The notes under the pieces are model-generated. The model was not told where the DNA came from, did no database searches, and saw only the letters and a list, made by a program, of their open reading frames with translations. Of a stretch of 64,000 nt of DNA, positions 1-7,372 are shown piece after piece. A program made the translations under genes and the position numbers. Origin of the DNA: Maribellus sp. CM-23 (GTDB lineage: Bacteria > Bacteroidota > Bacteroidia > Bacteroidales > Prolixibacteraceae); contig NZ_JADWYJ010000004.1 of assembly GCF_021354595.1 (NCBI RefSeq), forward strand, positions 434,001 through 498,000. Direction: 5' to 3'. Each line of letters begins with the position of its first letter. Positions within the stretch are counted from its first letter, which is position 1.

Positions 1-511
1 CGGGGTACATGGCCCGCAGCTTTTTGGGGAAGATGGGTTCTTCGAGCAAAATAAAAAGAAGGTAAAGCAGCACCGTAAAGGCGTTGCCAAAAAGCCCGGT
101 TAGTGTTGAAAGCAGCGACGATAATATAGCTCCGAATTTGATGTCTTTGGAGAAATCTCCCAAAACCGAAACCAGGTCGATGTTAAACGTTTGGTTGATT
201 TTTCCGGTGATGTTCTTCACATTGGCTTCGTACAAAGGCAAGGTTTTGGACAGCTGGGCAATGTTGCTGGAGATCATCGTGACGATCAGCACCAAAAAGC
301 CTATCAAAACCAGTGTCGAGAAAAGCGTGAGTATCCAGCGTGGCAGGCGACCAATGAACTTTACCCTTGAAAGCAGTTTCTTAATGACCCGGATCAGGAA
401 CCAAAATAAAACGGCCAGTACAAAAGGGATAATGATCGTCTGTGCGTAAATACAAACAATTACGGCGATTACAAGAATCAGAAAAATGTAGATCTTTTTG
501 CTGGTTTCCAT
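1..511 (-). CDS. AI-2E family transporter (3' part outside window)
   Basis: The reverse strand from an ATG at 511 reads an open frame to the window edge, so only the first ~170 residues are present. The protein starts METSKKIYIFLILVIAVIVC and has paired hydrophobic helices at about residues 7-40 and 60-82, a polar stretch, then another hydrophobic pair near residues 135-160 ending in a LLEEP motif. This is the usual N-terminal half of the AI-2E/PerM (TqsA, YdgG) family of inner-membrane permeases, typically 340-370 residues, some of which export autoinducer-2 or act as Na+/H+ exchangers. The substrate cannot be told. Family assignment is by recognition of the layout and is fairly secure. Nothing is known of its downstream neighbours. 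Confidence 0.75.
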   Translation of the reverse strand, partial: METSKKIYIFLILVIAVIVCIYAQTIIIPFVLAVLFWFLIRVIKKLLSRVKFIGRLPRWILTLFSTLVLIGFLVLIVTMISSNIAQLSKTLPLYEANVKNITGKINQTFNIDLVSVLGDFSKDIKFGAILSSLLSTLTGLFGNAFTVLLYLLFILLEEPIFPKKLRAMYP

Positions 512-729
512 AGAGCGTAGTTTAGAAAGCCAAAATACAAATGATTTCTGAAGAACAGGGAAGAGTGTCTGGTGGATTTGTATTTTTCGTTGGGTGGGTA
601 CTCCAAAATAGTTATTGACAAACCGATTAACCGGCTCCGAATACCCGATATACTTTGCCGGCTTTTTGCATGGTCTTATTATTTTCCAGGTATTGTAGTA
701 ACTTTAGAGAACGATAAACATGGTGCATT

Positions 730-1350
730 ATGAATGAATATCTTACGTTCTCTCTTACTGTTTTTACCGGTTTCTTTGCTGTTATGAATCCACTTGCCAA
801 TACGCCCATTTTTTTGGGTCTCGTGGAAGGTGAAGATGAAAAAGCAAAACGTAGAATTGCCAAAACATCCACTGTTACGGCGTTTATTATCGTAGCGACA
901 TTTGTAGTAATGGGGAAATACATTTTCCAGATTTTTGGCATCACCATTCCTGCGTTTAAAATCACCGGTGGAATTCTGATTTTCTACATTGGTTTTGAAA
1001 TGCTTATGTCGCAGAAGTCGAAAGTACATAACGCTGAAAGTAAGGAAGAAGAAGGTAGCATTGCCATTTCCCCGCTGGCCATTCCCATATTGGCTGGACC
1101 CGGAACCATTGTTACGGCCATGAATTTTGTTACAAAAGCCAATTTCCTGCACATTGCTATTGTTATTATTTTGTTTGCCTTGATCATTTATCTAACCTAC
1201 CTGGCTTTTACCCTAAGTGAGGTGATTGTTAAGAAAGTGGGGCAAAACTTAATTGCGGTTATCGGAAAGATTATGGGGCTTATCCTTGCCATTATTGGAA
1301 GTGGAATGCTGATAGAAGGAATAAAGTTGGGGTTTGGTCTTGCAACGTAG
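730..1350 (+). CDS. MarC family inner-membrane protein
   Basis: A 206-residue protein with six predicted membrane segments. Family hallmarks are the N-terminal FFAVMNPLANTPIFL segment, the GITIPAFKITGGILIFYIGF segment near residues 77-96, and AIPILAGPGTIVTAM near residues 115-130. MarC/NAAT proteins are inner-membrane proteins once tied to multiple antibiotic resistance in E. coli; that link was later questioned and the substrate is unsettled. The gene stands alone: it diverges from the AI-2E gene upstream and converges on the methyltransferase, with a hairpin terminator between. Length matches the family. The start is the only ATG before the first membrane helix. Confidence 0.85.
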   Translation: MNEYLTFSLTVFTGFFAVMNPLANTPIFLGLVEGEDEKAKRRIAKTSTVTAFIIVATFVVMGKYIFQIFGITIPAFKITGGILIFYIGFEMLMSQKSKVHNAESKEEEGSIAISPLAIPILAGPGTIVTAMNFVTKANFLHIAIVIILFALIIYLTYLAFTLSEVIVKKVGQNLIAVIGKIMGLILAIIGSGMLIEGIKLGFGLAT

Positions 1351-1387
1351 TTTCGAATACTGCTTCAGCACTTAATAAGTAGAAAAA

Positions 1388-1430
1388 AGGATTGTCCTGA
1401 TGATTCAGAACAATCCTCGGATTATTTTTT
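1388..1430. terminator. Bidirectional hairpin terminator between MarC and methyltransferase genes
   Basis: An 8-bp perfect inverted repeat (AGGATTGT at 1388-1395, ACAATCCT at 1410-1417) has an A run on its left and a T-rich stretch on its right. It sits between two convergent stop codons, as expected for a shared terminator. Confidence 0.65.
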
Positions 1431-2202
1431 AGATCTTCTTGCCAATGTAAAATACATAGCCGTAAAAAGCCTTGTATTTGTGGTACAGTTGCTTCTCGTG
1501 CCGTTGGTTGGCAATAAATTCTTCGGCTGTTTTATTCCCTGCGTACTTTTTCAGGAAGATTTCATCAGCAACTGCCTGCGGTGCGTAGAAATGCTCGGTC
1601 CAGCAGTTATCGGGCAGAATAAAAGTAGCCACCGGAATGTAACCGGCGTTCTGCATTTGTGCTGCTTTTTTCGGAATCGTGTCTATTTGCGGGTAGGCAT
1701 CCATCCAAAAATCCTCGATTTCGCGTGGCCGTTCATCGGTAAACCACGAAACTTCTGAAACGGCAATGTATCCACCGGTTTTCAGAAACTTTCGCCATTC
1801 GTTGAGTCCCCGTTCAAAGCCAATGTTGTAAATGGCGCCTTCCGACCAGATCAGATCCAGTTCCTCGTTCTGAAACGCAAGATTGTCCATGGACCCAACG
1901 ATGCCTTTTACGCGGTTCTGAACCTTGGTTTTGCGCGCGTTTGCGTTGAACAGATCGATAAATTGGGGAAAGAGGTCAACCCCGGTAATCTGTCCTGAAG
2001 TGTGCGCTGCCAAAACCATTGTCTGGCCGCCGGTTCCGCAACCGATATCGGCCATGCGCGATTGGGGAGTGAGGCCTTCAACAAAACTCAGGGCCTTTTG
2101 GGTTACTTCGGGGCTTCCCGGGCCCTGGCGTTCTACATGGGTGAAATATTCGCAGATTAGCTGTAAGTCGAATTCGTGGATTGATTTATTTTCGTTACTC
2201 AT
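1429..2202 (-). CDS. Class I SAM-dependent methyltransferase
   Basis: A 257-residue protein. The SAM-binding motif I is MADIGCGTGGQTMVLA, followed by motif II with the ribose-binding acidic residue (ITGVDLFPQFIDLF) and a motif III region (LDLIWSEGAIYNIGF). This is the UbiE/COG0500 type of Rossmann methyltransferase; the substrate cannot be told. I chose the ATG at 2202 (MSNENKSIHEFDLQ). An in-frame ATG at 2316 exists, but the extra 38 residues are hydrophobic and atypical and would encode a hairpin that looks regulatory. A TAnnTTTG box lies about 200 bp upstream, leaving a long leader. Convergent with marC. Confidence 0.8.
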   Translation of the reverse strand: MSNENKSIHEFDLQLICEYFTHVERQGPGSPEVTQKALSFVEGLTPQSRMADIGCGTGGQTMVLAAHTSGQITGVDLFPQFIDLFNANARKTKVQNRVKGIVGSMDNLAFQNEELDLIWSEGAIYNIGFERGLNEWRKFLKTGGYIAVSEVSWFTDERPREIEDFWMDAYPQIDTIPKKAAQMQNAGYIPVATFILPDNCWTEHFYAPQAVADEIFLKKYAGNKTAEEFIANQRHEKQLYHKYKAFYGYVFYIGKKI

Positions 2203-2261
2203 GGTGTTTAAAATTAATGTGTATAAGAAGCATACGTTTTTGTTAAATGATTGCTTCGGTT

Positions 2262-2311
2262 GCTTATAAAAATAAAAAATGTAAAATGCCCCGAACAGGA
2301 ATAAGTCCGGG
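2262..2311 (-). promoter_or_regulatory. Hairpin plus T-rich tract in methyltransferase leader (possible attenuator)
   Basis: Read on the minus strand, a 7-bp stem with one G-U pair (CCCGGAC ... GTTCGGG, plus coordinates 2305-2311 and 2290-2296) is followed by a T-rich run covering roughly 2288-2262, upstream of the chosen start at 2202 and downstream of the promoter box at 2403-2410. That is the arrangement of a leader terminator. No known riboswitch was recognised. Inference only. Confidence 0.35.
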
Positions 2312-2402
2312 TTCAAATAAGGGATAACCTTGGAAAAACTCCAAAGTTATTTACTTCACCAAATCCTTCTTAATTTTAGACATCCAATGTTTTTAGACGC
2401 AG

Positions 2403-2410
2403 CAAAGATA
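2403..2410 (-). promoter_or_regulatory. Candidate Bacteroidota -7 box (TATCTTTG)
   Basis: The minus strand reads TATCTTTG, an exact match to the Bacteroidota TAnnTTTG consensus, upstream of the methyltransferase. Expected transcription start is near 2396, giving a leader of about 190 nt. No convincing -33 element was seen. Confidence 0.45.
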
Positions 2411-2470
2411 GAAATATCTTTTGTTAAATATTTCTTTTTCCTGGTTTTCTTATGTTAAGATTGAAGCCAT

Positions 2471-3592
2471 TTATCTGGCTGTTTTCCTGTATCTCCAAAT
2501 GGCGAGGCTCAGAAAAATGGTTCCGAGGATTAGCAGTGAAACAAATTCTTCCAGCAGATCAAAAAAGCCTGAACCTTTGAGCACCACGTGCCGCATAATC
2601 CGCATAAAGTAATAAATGGGATTGGCGCGGTCGAGCATTTGGGCCCAATGCGGCATGCTTTCAACGGGGGTGAAAATTCCGCCCATCAGAATAAAGATCA
2701 TCATAAAGAAAAAGCTGATGAACATTACCTGTTGCTGGGTGTCGCTAACGGTTGAGATAAAAAGCCCAAGGCCGAGCACGCTGATCAGGTAAACGCTGGC
2801 CAAGCCAAAGAGCAGCCAAAGACTGCCAACAATCGGGAGGTCGAAAACGAGCCAGGCGATGAACAGTCCGAACGCAAGATCGAAAAGGGCGATGAGCCAG
2901 AACGGTACCAGCTTGCCGATAATAAACTGGTATTTTTTTACCGGTGTTACATTGAGTTGCTCAATGGTGCCCACTTCTTTTTCGCGTACCAGGTTCATCC
3001 CCGACATAAACATTCCGATAATGGTTACCAGTATTGCCAGGATTCCCGGTGCCATGTACCACTTGTAATCGAGTTCCGAATTGTACCAGTAATTTTCTGT
3101 AATCGAAATTTCTGTTGGTGGCGTAAAACTGGGAAGTCCTTTCCATTCCGCCACCAGGTTTTTATTGAAGTTGCCTATTATTTGGGCCGAGTATGAAAAT
3201 ATGAGTTGTGCTGTATTTCCGTCGATGGCATTTACCAGCAGTTGAATTTGGGCCTTGTCATCGCGTACCAGGTTGCGTTCCATACTGGGAGGGATTACCA
3301 GCACCACATCCGCGTCGTCGGTCAGCAGCATGTCTTCTCCAAAGCTTTCGTCCGGAACAGCGGTTTCGAGATGGAAAAACGGGATGCCGTCGAATTTGGC
3401 AATCAATTCGCGCGAGGTTTCCGAAAGGTCTTTGTCCACCACTACCATGTCGATCTTTTTCATGTCGAAAGTGGCCGCAAAAACAAGCACCAGCATTTGC
3501 AGCAGCGGCACTCCAAAAATCATCGGCAACATGGTGCGGTTCCGGAATATCTGCCGGAATTCTTTTTGTAATATGTATTTTATTGTTTTCAT
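2471..3592 (-). CDS. ABC-2 type exporter permease (YbhR/YbhS-like), last gene of exporter operon
   Basis: A 373-residue membrane protein. An N-terminal amphipathic segment and first helix (QKEFRQIFRNRTMLPMIFGV) are followed by a large periplasmic domain at about residues 45-185 and five further helices at about residues 190-370, including the NLVREKEVGTIEQL motif typical of ABC-2 permeases of the drug/antibiotic exporter group. It forms the membrane channel of an ABC exporter with the second permease upstream and the two ATPases. The gene is separated from its partner permease (4051-5157) by a four-helix-bundle gene framed by inverted repeats, which is unusual, since the two permeases are normally adjacent. 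Secure as a permease; substrate unknown. Confidence 0.88.
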   Translation of the reverse strand: MKTIKYILQKEFRQIFRNRTMLPMIFGVPLLQMLVLVFAATFDMKKIDMVVVDKDLSETSRELIAKFDGIPFFHLETAVPDESFGEDMLLTDDADVVLVIPPSMERNLVRDDKAQIQLLVNAIDGNTAQLIFSYSAQIIGNFNKNLVAEWKGLPSFTPPTEISITENYWYNSELDYKWYMAPGILAILVTIIGMFMSGMNLVREKEVGTIEQLNVTPVKKYQFIIGKLVPFWLIALFDLAFGLFIAWLVFDLPIVGSLWLLFGLASVYLISVLGLGLFISTVSDTQQQVMFISFFFMMIFILMGGIFTPVESMPHWAQMLDRANPIYYFMRIMRHVVLKGSGFFDLLEEFVSLLILGTIFLSLAIWRYRKTAR

Positions 3593-3604
3593 GCAGAAAG
3601 CCCC

Positions 3605-3628
3605 AAGTTATTAGCTACAAGCTACAAG
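3605..3628 (+). repeat. Type A repeat, left arm of S23 unit 1
   Basis: Contains TTATTAGCTACAAGCTACA at 3608 onward. Its last 21 bases (3608-3628) recur exactly at 13390-13410, and it pairs as an inverted repeat with 4023-4046 (23 of 24 positions). Confidence 0.8.
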
Positions 3629-3629
3629 T

Positions 3630-3983
3630 CTATTTTAAACTTTTTTGTAAGCCTGTAATCATTTTTTGTTCTTCTTGAACATCGTGTGTCAGTTCGTTGA
3701 ATTTCTCGTCGTTAATGAATGAAAGTTTGTGCGCAATAATAATTTGTGTTTCAAGTTCGAATGAAGAGCCCAACGAAATATCAAGGAATCTGCTAAAATC
3801 TTTGTCTGAGTTTCTTCCGGAACCTTCGGCAATATTGGAGGGTATTGATACAGCTGAACGTCTCATTTGAGATGTCAGTCCATACAATTCTTCAGACGGG
3901 AAATTTTGAGATGTCTTGTATATGTCAACCACCAGGTTGATTCCTTTTTGCCATATTTTCAGGTGTTTAAAGTCTTTCATCAT
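3630..3983 (-). CDS. Four-helix-bundle protein (S23 / Avd-like family)
   Basis: A 117-residue protein with the family pattern: an opening FKHLKIWQKGINLVVDIY helix, a LTSQMRRSAVSIPSNIAEG segment (QxRRSAxSIxxNIAEG is the family signature), a SRFLDISLGSSFELETQIII segment, and a C-terminal helix. The family includes the ORFs of 23S rRNA intervening sequences (S23) and is structurally related to Avd of diversity-generating retroelements, a basic RNA/DNA-binding pentamer. No reverse transcriptase or variable repeat is in the window, so a retroelement role is not supported. The gene lies between two exporter permease genes, in the same direction, framed by 24-bp inverted repeats. Function unknown; family assignment secure. 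Confidence 0.85.
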   Translation of the reverse strand: MMKDFKHLKIWQKGINLVVDIYKTSQNFPSEELYGLTSQMRRSAVSIPSNIAEGSGRNSDKDFSRFLDISLGSSFELETQIIIAHKLSFINDEKFNELTHDVQEEQKMITGLQKSLK

Positions 3984-4022
3984 TTATTGTTTTAAGGTTA
4001 CTATTGTGTTCTATCATAGAAA

Positions 4023-4046
4023 CTTGCAGCTTGTAGCTAATAACTT
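4023..4046 (-). repeat. Type A repeat, right arm of S23 unit 1
   Basis: Reverse complement matches 3605-3628 at 23 of 24 positions. It lies a few bases past the stop codon of the upstream permease gene (stop at 4051 on the minus strand) and before the S23-like gene's start. Confidence 0.8.
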
Positions 4047-4050
4047 GCAG

Positions 4051-5157
4051 CTATTCAAGCCGAATCTTAAATTTCTTCACACTCAGTGCAATAAAAAACA
4101 AGGTCATTCCGATTAAAACGGCAGTTTCCTGCCAAACAAATAAAATTCCGGTTCCTTTTAACATAATGGCGCGGATGATGGAAATGAAATACCTTGCCGG
4201 CATAATGTGGCTGACTACCTGCAATACTTCGGGCATGTTTTCAATGGGGTAAATAAAGCCCGAGAGAAGAATGGTTGGCAACATCAACACAATCATGGAA
4301 ATAAACATGGCCGTCATTTGGCTTTTGGCAACGGTGGAGATGAAGATGCCCAGGCAAAGCGCCATGGCAATAAAAAGAATGGTTTCGAGCATGAGCAGGG
4401 TAAAACTTCCGAGAATCGGGACCCCAAAAACAAAGCGCCCCATTAATACAATTACAAATGCATTGGCAATGGATAACAAGAGGTAAGGCAATACTTTTCC
4501 GATAATGATTTGCATGGGGCGCAGGGGAGAAACCAGCAGTATTTCCATGGTTCCCAGTTCTTTTTCGCGGGTGATGGAAATGGAAGTCATCATCGCGGAA
4601 ATCAACATCAGGATCAATGCCATTACTCCCGGAACAAACATATAGGCGCTTTTCATTTCTTCGTTGAAATACATGCGTACTTCGGGTTCAAGCTGCATGG
4701 GCAACTGAAGATTCGGATGCATCTTTTTTACGTAGTCGTTGATAATTCCGGAGGTGTAGGAAATGGCGAGCCGGGCCATGTTCGGATCCGATGCATCGGC
4801 GATCAGTTGTACATTGGCTTTGCCTTCTTTTGTGAGTTTTTCTCCAAAGTCGCTTTCAAAAACAATCACCTCTTTTACTTTTCCCAGGCGGAAAACAGAC
4901 TCGATATCGTTGATGTTTTCCAGGTTTTTCTCCAGAATGAAATAGCCCGATGAAAGAATTTTGTTGGTTATTTTCTGCGTGGTTTCATCTTTGGCCTGGT
5001 CGTAAATGGCAATGTGTATGTCCTGTATTTCGTTTTTGATAACGGTTCCGAAAATCAGCAGCTGCGCAATCGGAATAAAGAAAAGTACCATTATCGTTCG
5101 CGGATCGCGAAAAATGTGGTAGAATTCCTTTCTTATAAATGATTTGAGTTGTTTCAT
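4051..5157 (-). CDS. ABC-2 type exporter permease (YbhS/YbhR-like)
   Basis: A 368-residue ABC-2 permease with the same plan as the one at 2471-3592: first helix with FIRKEFYHIFRDPRTIMVLF, an extracytoplasmic domain at about residues 45-175, then a five-helix core containing the ITREKELGTMEILLVSPLRP motif, and GFIYPIENMP before the last helices. The N-terminal KEF..IFRDPR is typical of the YhhJ/YbhR group. It should pair with the other permease to form the exporter channel. Upstream is an ATPase gene (start 5942, stop 5223), with a repeat-filled gap of 65 bp. Confidence in the family is high; cargo unknown. Confidence 0.88.
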   Translation of the reverse strand: MKQLKSFIRKEFYHIFRDPRTIMVLFFIPIAQLLIFGTVIKNEIQDIHIAIYDQAKDETTQKITNKILSSGYFILEKNLENINDIESVFRLGKVKEVIVFESDFGEKLTKEGKANVQLIADASDPNMARLAISYTSGIINDYVKKMHPNLQLPMQLEPEVRMYFNEEMKSAYMFVPGVMALILMLISAMMTSISITREKELGTMEILLVSPLRPMQIIIGKVLPYLLLSIANAFVIVLMGRFVFGVPILGSFTLLMLETILFIAMALCLGIFISTVAKSQMTAMFISMIVLMLPTILLSGFIYPIENMPEVLQVVSHIMPARYFISIIRAIMLKGTGILFVWQETAVLIGMTLFFIALSVKKFKIRLE

Positions 5158-5165
5158 TTTTTTAG

Positions 5166-5196
5166 TTTTTAGCTTCTAGCTGCAAGCTGCAAGCTT
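5166..5196. repeat. Type A degenerate repeat in exporter operon gap
   Basis: The gap between permease and ATPase genes holds tandem AGCTGCAAGCTGCAAGC-type words closely resembling the arms around S23 unit 1. No gene accompanies this copy, so it is a solo repeat. Confidence 0.6.
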
Positions 5197-5222
5197 TTTC
5201 TCTTGAGGCTCGTAGCTCATCG

Positions 5223-5942
5223 CTATCTTGCTATTTTTAAAAACACTTCATCCATATTATTGGCATTGTATTTTTCCTTTAGTTTTCCGGGGGTGTCGAG
5301 CGCTTCAATTTTGCCGGCGTCCATAATGGAAACGCGGTTGCAATATTCGGCTTCGTCCATGTAATGAGTGGTCACAAACACCGTAATCCCGTTATTCGAA
5401 GCCTCGTAAATCAGGTCCCAGAATTTTCTGCGGGTCACAGGATCCACTCCGCCGGTGGGCTCGTCGAGAAACACAATTTTAGGTTCGTGGAAAATGGCCA
5501 CCGAAAATGCCAGTTTTTGTTTCCACCCCAGTGGTAACCCGGAGATCAGTTTTTTTCGGGCGCTTTCCATTTCCAGTTTCTCCAGCAATTCGGCTTCTTT
5601 TTCCTTTGCTTTTTTAGAAGGAATCCCATAAATACCTGCATACAACCGGATGTTTTCGGAAACAGTCAGGTCTTCGTACAGCGAAAACTTCTGGCTCATG
5701 TAGCCGATATTTTTTTTGATCTTCTCTGTTTCGCGGTAAATGTCGTAACCGGCAATTTTTATGTCGCCGGAAGTAGGGGTGGAGAGTCCGCACAAAATCC
5801 GGATGGCAGTGGTTTTTCCGGCACCGTTTGCTCCCAAAAAACCGAAAATCTCGCCCCTGTACACATCAAAAGTAAGGTGGTCGTTTGCTGTAAACGCTCC
5901 GAATTTCTTGACCAGGTTTTTGACTGTTATTATTTTATCCAT
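5223..5942 (-). CDS. ABC exporter ATP-binding protein
   Basis: A 239-residue nucleotide-binding subunit. Walker A is GANGAGKT at residues 38-45, the Q-loop follows at GYMSQKFSLYEDLTV, the signature is degenerate (ISGLPLGWKQKLAFS in place of LSGGQ), Walker B and D-loop are KIVFLDEPTGGVDP, and the switch histidine is in TTHYMDEAE. It powers the exporter formed by the two permeases. In E. coli the homologue YbhF carries two such domains in one chain; here they are separate genes (this one and 5994-6896). The gap to the upstream ATPase gene is 51 bp and consists mostly of repeat. Confidence 0.9.
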   Translation of the reverse strand: MDKIITVKNLVKKFGAFTANDHLTFDVYRGEIFGFLGANGAGKTTAIRILCGLSTPTSGDIKIAGYDIYRETEKIKKNIGYMSQKFSLYEDLTVSENIRLYAGIYGIPSKKAKEKEAELLEKLEMESARKKLISGLPLGWKQKLAFSVAIFHEPKIVFLDEPTGGVDPVTRRKFWDLIYEASNNGITVFVTTHYMDEAEYCNRVSIMDAGKIEALDTPGKLKEKYNANNMDEVFLKIAR

Positions 5943-5945
5943 CTT

Positions 5946-5998
5946 TTTTACTGTAAACTGCGACTGTAAACTGTGACTATCAGCTGCAACTGCTCACA
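5946..5998. repeat. Type B degenerate repeat between the two ATPase genes
   Basis: The gap reads as short ACTG-bearing words about seven bases apart (ACTGTAAACTGCGACTG, then CTGTGACTATCAGCTGC). It reaches into the last codons of the upstream ATPase gene. No coding potential; same family as the repeats at 6910, 7332, 8281, 13430, 14347 and 29174. Confidence 0.65.
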
Positions 5999-6896
5999 GC
6001 GATTGTAAACTCATAAACACATCTTCAATTCCGGGATGTATCTCTTCTACGATTACATCGGTATGTTTTCGTTCGGTCAGGAATTTATCGAGTTCGCTTA
6101 TTTCCACTTCGTCATTGACACCGGTAAAATGCACAAACTGCCCAAACGCAAACACTGACTCCGCTTTGGGGAACGACCTCAGATCCTGTATCAGGCGAAA
6201 CATGTCTTCGGAATGCACCTGGATGATTTTTCTTGGAAATTTCTCGGTGATCCTAGAGGGAGAGTCAACGTCCAGAATCGTTCCTTTTTGGATCAGCGCT
6301 ACACGGTCGCAAAGCGAAGCCTCGTCCATGTAAGGAGTCGATACCAGAATGGTAATTCCTTTTTGTTGCAGCGCCTTCAGCATCTCCCAGAATTCTTTTC
6401 TCGATACCGCATCCACTCCCGTTGTAGGTTCGTCCAGTATCAGAATTTTGGGTTTGTGAATCAGCGCACACGATAAGGCCAGCTTTTGTTTCATTCCGCC
6501 GGAAAGTTTACCGGCCCGCCGGGTTTTAAAGGGCTCAATCTGGTAATAAATATCGCGGATGAGGTCGTAGTTTTCTTCGATTGTCGTTCCAAATACGGTG
6601 GCAAAAAAGTGAAGGTTTTCTTCTACGCTCAGGTCCTGGTACAGCGAAAACCGGCCGGGCATGTAGCCTACAATGTGCCTTATTTTTTTGAAATCTTTCA
6701 CCACATCCAGTTCATTCATTTTTGCTTCGCCGGAATCGGGCAGGAGCAAGGTCATCAGAATCCGCATAAGGGTGGTTTTTCCCGCACCGTCAGGACCAAT
6801 TAATCCAAACAGTTCCCCTTTTTCAACGCTTAGCGAAATCTCCTTCAGCGCCTGAATGTCGTTGTAGGATTTTGATATGTTTTTAATTTCTATCAT
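5994..6896 (-). CDS. ABC exporter ATP-binding protein (second)
   Basis: A 300-residue ATPase. Walker A is GPDGAGKT at residues 34-41, Q-loop GYMPGRFSLYQDLSV, intact signature KLSGGMKQKLALS, Walker B KILILDEPTTGVDAVSR, switch region STPYMDEAS where the usual histidine is proline-tyrosine. About 75 extra residues follow the ATPase core, as in the drug-exporter DrrA/YbhF group. It corresponds to the N-terminal half of YbhF. The last codons (SLQSL) lie within a type B repeat, so the extreme C-terminus may be derived from it. The gap to the S23-like gene upstream is 29 bp. Confidence 0.9.
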   Translation of the reverse strand: MIEIKNISKSYNDIQALKEISLSVEKGELFGLIGPDGAGKTTLMRILMTLLLPDSGEAKMNELDVVKDFKKIRHIVGYMPGRFSLYQDLSVEENLHFFATVFGTTIEENYDLIRDIYYQIEPFKTRRAGKLSGGMKQKLALSCALIHKPKILILDEPTTGVDAVSRKEFWEMLKALQQKGITILVSTPYMDEASLCDRVALIQKGTILDVDSPSRITEKFPRKIIQVHSEDMFRLIQDLRSFPKAESVFAFGQFVHFTGVNDEVEISELDKFLTERKHTDVIVEEIHPGIEDVFMSLQSL

Positions 6897-6909
6897 TCTT
6901 GCTAGTGTT

Positions 6910-6929
6910 CAGTCTCAGTTTTCAGTCAG
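6910..6929. repeat. Type B repeat, left arm of S23 unit 2
   Basis: CAGTCTCAGTTTTCAGTCAG; its inverse at 7334-7353 matches at 16 of 20 positions. It overlaps the stop codon (6926-6928) of the second S23-like gene. Confidence 0.65.
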
Positions 6930-7300
6930 AAGTCTTTGCTGCTTCCAAATTTTTCCGGGTTATTCATCATGAAGTTCAATAGTTTGCCAATTTCAACACA
7001 CTCATTGTAAAAACTTTTGTGTATACCAGCATCTAAATATTTGCAGGCGAGTGCAAAATCGAGCCATGAAGCTGTTTCACTGTTTTCGCCATCTGAATCC
7101 GTTAGCTTGCTCAGGAAATGTTTTGGATAACGTCTCTTTCGATAAGCCTCGGCAATATTGGTACATGTTGATCTTGAAGATCTGCGGATTTGATCTGTAA
7201 GAGAATAGGTTTCTTCTTTGGGAAATGATTTTGAAACCTCAAAAATATCCATAGCAAGTTTAAATGCTTTTTGATAAACGATTAACTCTTTGAAATCCAT
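6926..7300 (-). CDS. Four-helix-bundle protein (S23 / Avd-like family), second copy
   Basis: A 124-residue member of the same family as the gene at 3630-3983 but only distantly similar, so it is not a recent duplicate. The opening helix is FKELIVYQKAFKLAMDIFEV, the signature region reads LTDQIRRSSRSTCTNIAEAY, and an ENSETASWLDFALACKYL segment follows where the other copy has SSFELETQIII. It is rich in Lys/Arg around residues 50-60 (YRKRRYPKH). It lies between the HlyD gene and an ATPase gene of the exporter operon, same strand, flanked by type B repeats in inverted orientation. Family secure, role unknown. Confidence 0.85.
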   Translation of the reverse strand: MDFKELIVYQKAFKLAMDIFEVSKSFPKEETYSLTDQIRRSSRSTCTNIAEAYRKRRYPKHFLSKLTDSDGENSETASWLDFALACKYLDAGIHKSFYNECVEIGKLLNFMMNNPEKFGSSKDF

Positions 7301-7331
7301 ACTCTTTTAATTTATGTTAGCCATCTGTTTA

Positions 7332-7372
7332 CTGTGACTGTTTACTGAGACTGGCGACTGCGACTACTCACT
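7332..7372. repeat. Type B repeat, right arm of S23 unit 2 and beyond
   Basis: Words of the form CTGTGACTGTTTACTGAGAC continue to the stop codon of the HlyD gene (7368-7370), again ending at a gene's 3' boundary. Confidence 0.65.

Larger units (their letters stand above)
3605..4046. mobile_element. Putative inverted-repeat-framed unit carrying a four-helix-bundle gene
   Basis: Two 24-bp arms, at 3605-3628 and 4023-4046, are inverted copies of each other with a single mismatch. They lie tightly around the S23-like gene: one arm starts one base past its stop codon, the other is about 40 bp before its start codon. The unit splits two permease genes that belong together. Transcribed RNA could fold the arms into a long stem with the gene in the loop, as in the intervening sequences of 23S rRNA that encode proteins of this family. 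That it moves, or is excised from RNA, is inference. Confidence 0.45.
6910..7353. mobile_element. Second putative inverted-repeat-framed unit with a four-helix-bundle gene
   Basis: Arms at 6910-6929 and 7334-7353 are imperfect inverted copies (16 of 20) built from CAGT/ACTG words. Unit length is about 444 bp against 442 bp for unit 1. The arms are of a different sequence type from unit 1, so the two are not copies of one insertion. Mobility is inferred from position and framing only. Confidence 0.35.

Noticed and set aside
84..449. 121-codon plus-strand open frame at the window's left end
   Set aside because: It is the complement of the AI-2E permease gene, whose reverse-strand translation shows clear membrane helices and family order; the plus-strand product has no recognisable family.
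3630..7300. Diversity-generating retroelement suggested by two Avd-like proteins
   Set aside because: No reverse transcriptase, template repeat or variable repeat was seen anywhere in the window. Only the protein fold family is shared.
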